Position numbers and translations under genes: made by a program. The notes beneath the pieces are model-generated. The model was not told where the DNA came from and did not search any database. It worked only from the letters and a program-made list of their open reading frames with translations. Positions 59,432-64,000 of a stretch of DNA of 64,000 nt are shown here, piece by piece. How positions within the stretch are numbered: position 1 is the stretch's first letter; the number at the start of each line of letters is the position of its first letter. The DNA comes from Apostichopus japonicus (taxonomy: Eukaryota > Echinodermata > Holothuroidea > Aspidochirotida > Stichopodidae), in contig NC_092571.1 of assembly GCF_037975245.1 (NCBI RefSeq), forward strand, positions 977,501-1,041,500. The letters run 5' to 3'.

Positions 59432-62400
59432 TCATTATCGACAGCGTGAAAAAAGGTGTGAGGCGAGTAGCACTGGGGTGTCATCCAGGGATTCAATGGT
59501 CGGTATTGATCCAGAGTGCCGTTCAAGAAAAAATTGATTCCCTTAACTCTTTTCTTTGAAAATGTGTATAGAACTTTTTTTTCCAGAAAGATCAAGTAGA
59601 AGATATTGACGTGTTCTTTAGCTTGTTGGAATCCCTGTTCTAAGGGAACATGCACAATAGTAGTAAATTAGAAAAGTGTATGAAAGTGAGTGGCTTTACA
59701 TCATGCGGGCATAATTTATGGTAAATTCAAGTTGATATAATATGAAAGGGCATGTTGGGAGCACAGTAACTTCCTAGCAATGGTGGAACATGTGGGATAT
59801 CTAGGATAAAGGGGATATAACATGATGCACTATGTTCATCTTGAAACCAACTGTTACAAGTCCTTCTATTAATCAGTCCGTTCAATTTATCTAGTTGTTT
59901 TTGTGTGTCCATTTCCCTCTGTAGATCTTATCCAGACATCAGGCCTTTTAACGTTTATATGCACTTATCTAAACAAGTCAATTGCCATAAATTTAAACAG
60001 ATTTTAACAGCTCTTTTGCCCCATGGAATCCTTAAAATTCATTCCTTATTTATCTCTTTTTAATATTGAATATTATATGTAGTTGTAAAAAACTCAGTCC
60101 GTCCCTTTCGCTGAAGTTTCCTGTTGAGAATATAGGTCTAAATAGCTATTATTGCAGTCCTTACTTATTGGTAGCCATTTTAAAATAATTCCATTTCATT
60201 GTTATATTTATATCACAAGAACTGCTTAATAATGTTGAAACATTTCTCACACAAAGAAAACTCCAACTCTATTGACAAACCAATTGATAGATGCTTATTA
60301 TGGAAGATAAAGACATGATATGATATGTTGTCACCATGATCTCGGTCTTGCGTGTCTCTCGGTGAGATTTAACTGGAAGCGTGGAGGAGATACTTGGATG
60401 AACAGCTTAGTACTGTTACTGCAGGGAACCATTGCACACTGTTAGTAATATGTAATTTGAGGTGTGAATGACCAGCTCTTAATCTCACTCTGTTAGATAT
60501 CACTATCAGAGATGTCTGTAGGGATATAAGGCTGTGAATTACTGTTTGTGTGGAGTGGTTTAATATCATTTCAGAATACTTAATAAGTAAAAACCCACAA
60601 ACACACACGTATGAATAAAAATAAAGATGAAGGAAAAAAGAAAAAGAAAGAAAAGGAAACAGGCTGAAATTTGAGAAAGCACATCAAACTTCTTGAATTT
60701 TAGATGGTTGATTTATTGGATAAAATATTCTGATACAGTACCGTAGAGGTGACAGCCATATTGCCTCAAAGCAATCAATTCATTCTTCAATTTATTTTTC
60801 ATACTGTAACTCTGTCAAGTCGACTGTTAGATCCTCGACGAATCTAGCAGACCTAGGAAGAAAAGTTATAAATTTTCTTTCATTTTCGTTTGGGGGAATC
60901 ATTTTCCAACTTCAGGAAGGATTGTACATTACCAACACGAAACTGTGTTCACAGATGCAGAAGGCGTATCTAAAGAGTCTATTTTAAGCAAACTGTTTTT
61001 TAGTTGTTTCTTTTTTGTTAATTACTTTCAATTAATACTCCTTTCGGTACCTTAATTTCTGTGTAATTTACCTTAATGTAGATGTCTGGAGAAACATATA
61101 ATATATGTACACTTAACACCATGTTAGGATTCACTTCCTTCTTTGATTATGTGGTATTTTCTTCAGGTTTATGTCTTCATAATGGTGGATTTGGAAGGAA
61201 GAGACTGTGGGGATTGATCCTGGAGTGGGTCAGTGGGGGTCGCAATACCAGTTACCAACATGGGTCTAGGTTAGGGTGCATTAAGTGGCATATTGGTGCT
61301 TGGACACAAGTTAAAATATTGCCGTTGGTAAACGTTGCACACAAGTAAGTTTTGCGTTTTCCTGTTATATTAATCACATCAATGAAAGACATATGTCTGC
61401 TGACTTGATGAGACCTAAATCTTCATCCACAGATACAGTAAGAGAAGAGGCGGGGATAATTCATCTCATGTGCTGTTCAATAACGGCCAAAGCATTATCA
61501 AAGCAAATTTGGACTAGCTACATCATGATGCTGCCTTCCAAACTCACTTGAATACAACATTCATTGTTATGTTGATATTTTGGTCTTTCTCTGAAGTTGG
61601 TTTTCATATTTGTCGCATACTTTTCTCATTTTTGGAGAAATAAAGTTTTACTTACTTTCATATCAGCTTCAATTTCCACTAAATTGAATTAACCAATTAA
61701 CAGAAGGGTGGTTTAATTAATATTCTGACACATCCTGTATTACCTGTGTAACCCTAACCCATCCTGTAATACTTCAAGAATATAGAAACAGATATGTGAC
61801 TGTTTGGAACAATGCGAATAATACGCTGTGCCTCATCATACGAAACTTTCCTACCAGATATACTATGCATATATGCATAACCCAATTTGCATATAAGATT
61901 CTGGACAGAGGATGTTATTGTCATCAAGCCCTTGGTCTAATTATGAACTGATTGCAAGTTTTGGGGCAAAGAGAGATATTTACTACATCCTTGAAGAGAG
62001 ATAAGTCATGGCATTAGAATCCATGCAGAACTGGTGAGATGGTCATGATTATAATGGTTAATTGTAAAGTAAAATAGGATTTTAAACAGATTAATTCCAA
62101 ATATAATTTTTCACCAAACCTGACGGAAGTTATCTGCATCGTTTGGTCAAAGTTACATCCTATTTATGGTATTTGGATTTGTAGAGATACAGATATTTAG
62201 ACTTTGGTGTAGTTATATACAGAATGCTTTCGAGTATCAGCCGAGTATCAGCCGAGATGTCATCGTGGCAGTTGAACTAGAAACTGCGTACAGTATTTAT
62301 GTTTATAATGTACAAATCATTTAATCAACCTCCTGGATCAAGGAAGGGTTTATTTAAATACTTCTCTCATCTCTTACCTGTCTCCTATATATATACACAC

Positions 62401-63072
62401 ACTTTGATCTACTATGGCTACAAAGTGTTCCCAGTGATGTACTGCACCCTCAGCGACCCCCTCTCTAAGGTCATCAACCTCGTCCATCTGAATCTATCTT
62501 CATTTATAAATGCCCACATCAGTAAGTTATAGGAGTATATGGTCAAATCAGATTACATTCAAACACATCCTTTATCTAGAGTCAACCATTCCAAACGGGT
62601 AGTGTAGAATTACATTTCTCTACTATAAATATTACTGGGTTGTCTTGAAGTTTAATTGTTTCCTGTTCGTTGCACTGTACTGCACTATGTTTGTAGCACT
62701 TAAGGCCTATAAAGTAGTATTCGCCTGGTTTTTACAACTTTGCGATGAAACAACGCTTCATCCAGCCGCTGAAGACTGAATAACAGATCCGCTGGCTAAT
62801 TTACTCTGATAGATTTTCCATTACTACTCATGATGTTTGTCAGCTGAGGTCACTTGCCTGTTATCGTTATGAGTAAGTGCAGGTTTTCTATGAGCAACAT
62901 GGAGGTGTCTTCTGACAGCTTTAAGGCCCTCCTCTCACCTAACAACATCAGTCTTGATAAGCGCAGCTTTTAAAGTAAGAGTTAGTCGCCTCAAAATTCC
63001 TTCTTTAAAAGTATCAGGTGGTGTTTGTGTGTTTATAAATGAGAATAAAACTCAGACTGAATGCATGTAAAG

Positions 63073-63175
63073 GTGGGGGAGGGGTGGGGGAGGGGTGGGG
63101 AAGGGGTGGGGGAAGGGGTGGGGAAGGGGTGGGGGAAGGGGTGGGGAAGAGTGAGGGGAAGGGTGGGAAGGAGGG
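63073..63175. repeat. G-rich minisatellite (GGGGAAGGGGTG-type)
   Basis: Runs of GGGGTGGGGGAGGGG and GGGGTGGGGAAGGGG alternate for about 100 bp. The plus strand has well over four G tracts and so could form G-quadruplexes. Minus-strand proline/serine-rich open frames here are a by-product. Confidence 0.92.
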
Positions 63176-64000
63176 TGAAAGGTAGGTGACATGAATGAAA
63201 AACAGGCCAACTATGTAACATACTGTTTTGGTGTGCAGGATAATTGACCTAATTGACATATTCTTTATAATGTTGCGGTATATTCTTCCCGATGTTTCTG
63301 AAGGATTCTTCAAGATATTTGCATTACTTTCAACAAAATTTGGAACTCGCTTCATCAATTTTGATTAAAAAAAAGAGATGAAGTTTTAGGGAAGAGGGAG
63401 ATTGTGGTAGATTGATGGTGATCTGTTTATCTATTGGTGAAGTATGACAAGTACTGTCAGTTACCTATGTACGTTAGTTCCATCTTTCTTCAATTTTGCT
63501 TCTGCATGTAACTGTTATGTGACATGTTCTGTATATGGAATATATTGTGATATACAGGGTGCAAACATCTCTCTGAACAGTTATCTTCACTAAAGGATTT
63601 GTGACACCCGATGAAAGTTAACTTCCATTTCAGTTATCCCCGCCGTTCTTCAGATAAGGAGAAATCGATCAACTTGAAGAGTTTTGTCACTTTAAATATT
63701 TGTGGTTGCTTTAACACCTACAGTATCCTGATTGGTGGATCCCAACCTGCAAGGGCCTAAATTAATAATAAAGGAACTAAATGTGTTTTTTTTTTAAAAT
63801 ATATTTCTTGGACAAATCTACCCCATTTGCTGGATGGCATTGTGTGGATCACTATGTATTTTTGTTATACCATCAATAACCCAAGTGTTTGGAGATTCAG
63901 TGAGTATTGGAAATCTTCTTAAATAAACTCAAACCTCTCCAACAATTACGAAAAAACAGGTAGAATTGAAATTCAACCTCAAAATCAATTTAGTTTAATC

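Larger units (their letters stand above)
52439..64000 (+). other. Presumed second CAMTA intron, extending past the window
   Basis: No further CG-1 exon was found. Apart from the repeats listed separately it is AT-rich, unique-looking DNA. The longest non-repeat open frame (57153-57641, plus, 162 codons) matches no domain I recognise. Short coding-like segments at 59267-59431 and 61167-61344 are discussed as findings. Confidence 0.45.

Overview
The window is eukaryotic: short exons with GT-AG introns, AT-rich non-coding DNA, many tandem repeats and transposon debris. Gene content (animal lysyl hydroxylase, an LRR-Ig receptor, a CARD caspase, a CAMTA factor) points to a metazoan. The caspase-2-like protein, the compact intergenic distances and the frequent TTAGGC / GCCTAA low-complexity DNA suggest a marine invertebrate deuterostome, most likely an echinoderm. 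That organism call is inference.

Layout. 1-2468 (+) holds the last two exons of a procollagen-lysine 2-oxoglutarate dioxygenase (PLOD); the intron between them is mostly a ~94-bp tandem array. 2469-11988 has no recognisable gene and carries a 2.7-kb C-rich minisatellite (5249-7937). 11989-14152 (-) is a two-coding-exon receptor: signal peptide, six LRRs, one Ig domain, TM segment and a tyrosine-rich tail. 20634-28606 (-) is a complete caspase-2-like CARD caspase. Its p20 part contains two homologous 168-nt exons, 66 nt apart, that look mutually exclusive. 28607-34570 is the 5' flank shared with a gene on the other strand and holds a dead LINE with a hAT-type MITE inside it. 34571-34634 and 52332-52438 (+) appear to be the first coding exon and the start of the CG-1 domain of a CAMTA transcription factor. 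The rest, to 64000, is CAMTA intron containing minisatellites, a second copy of the MITE and unassigned repeats.

The four genes have no evident common pathway: collagen modification, cell-surface adhesion or signalling, apoptosis or stress proteolysis, and calcium/calmodulin-linked transcription. PLOD and the LRR-Ig gene are tail-to-tail, the LRR-Ig and caspase genes are in tandem on the minus strand, and the caspase and CAMTA genes are head-to-head.

The strongest novel signal is the duplicated p20 exon of the caspase. It would swap the loop that forms part of the substrate pocket while keeping length, phase and the S1 arginine. Next are a 26-bp array that copies that gene's own 5' splice site six times into the adjoining intron, and a MITE family with perfect 14-bp terminal repeats and 8-bp target duplications.
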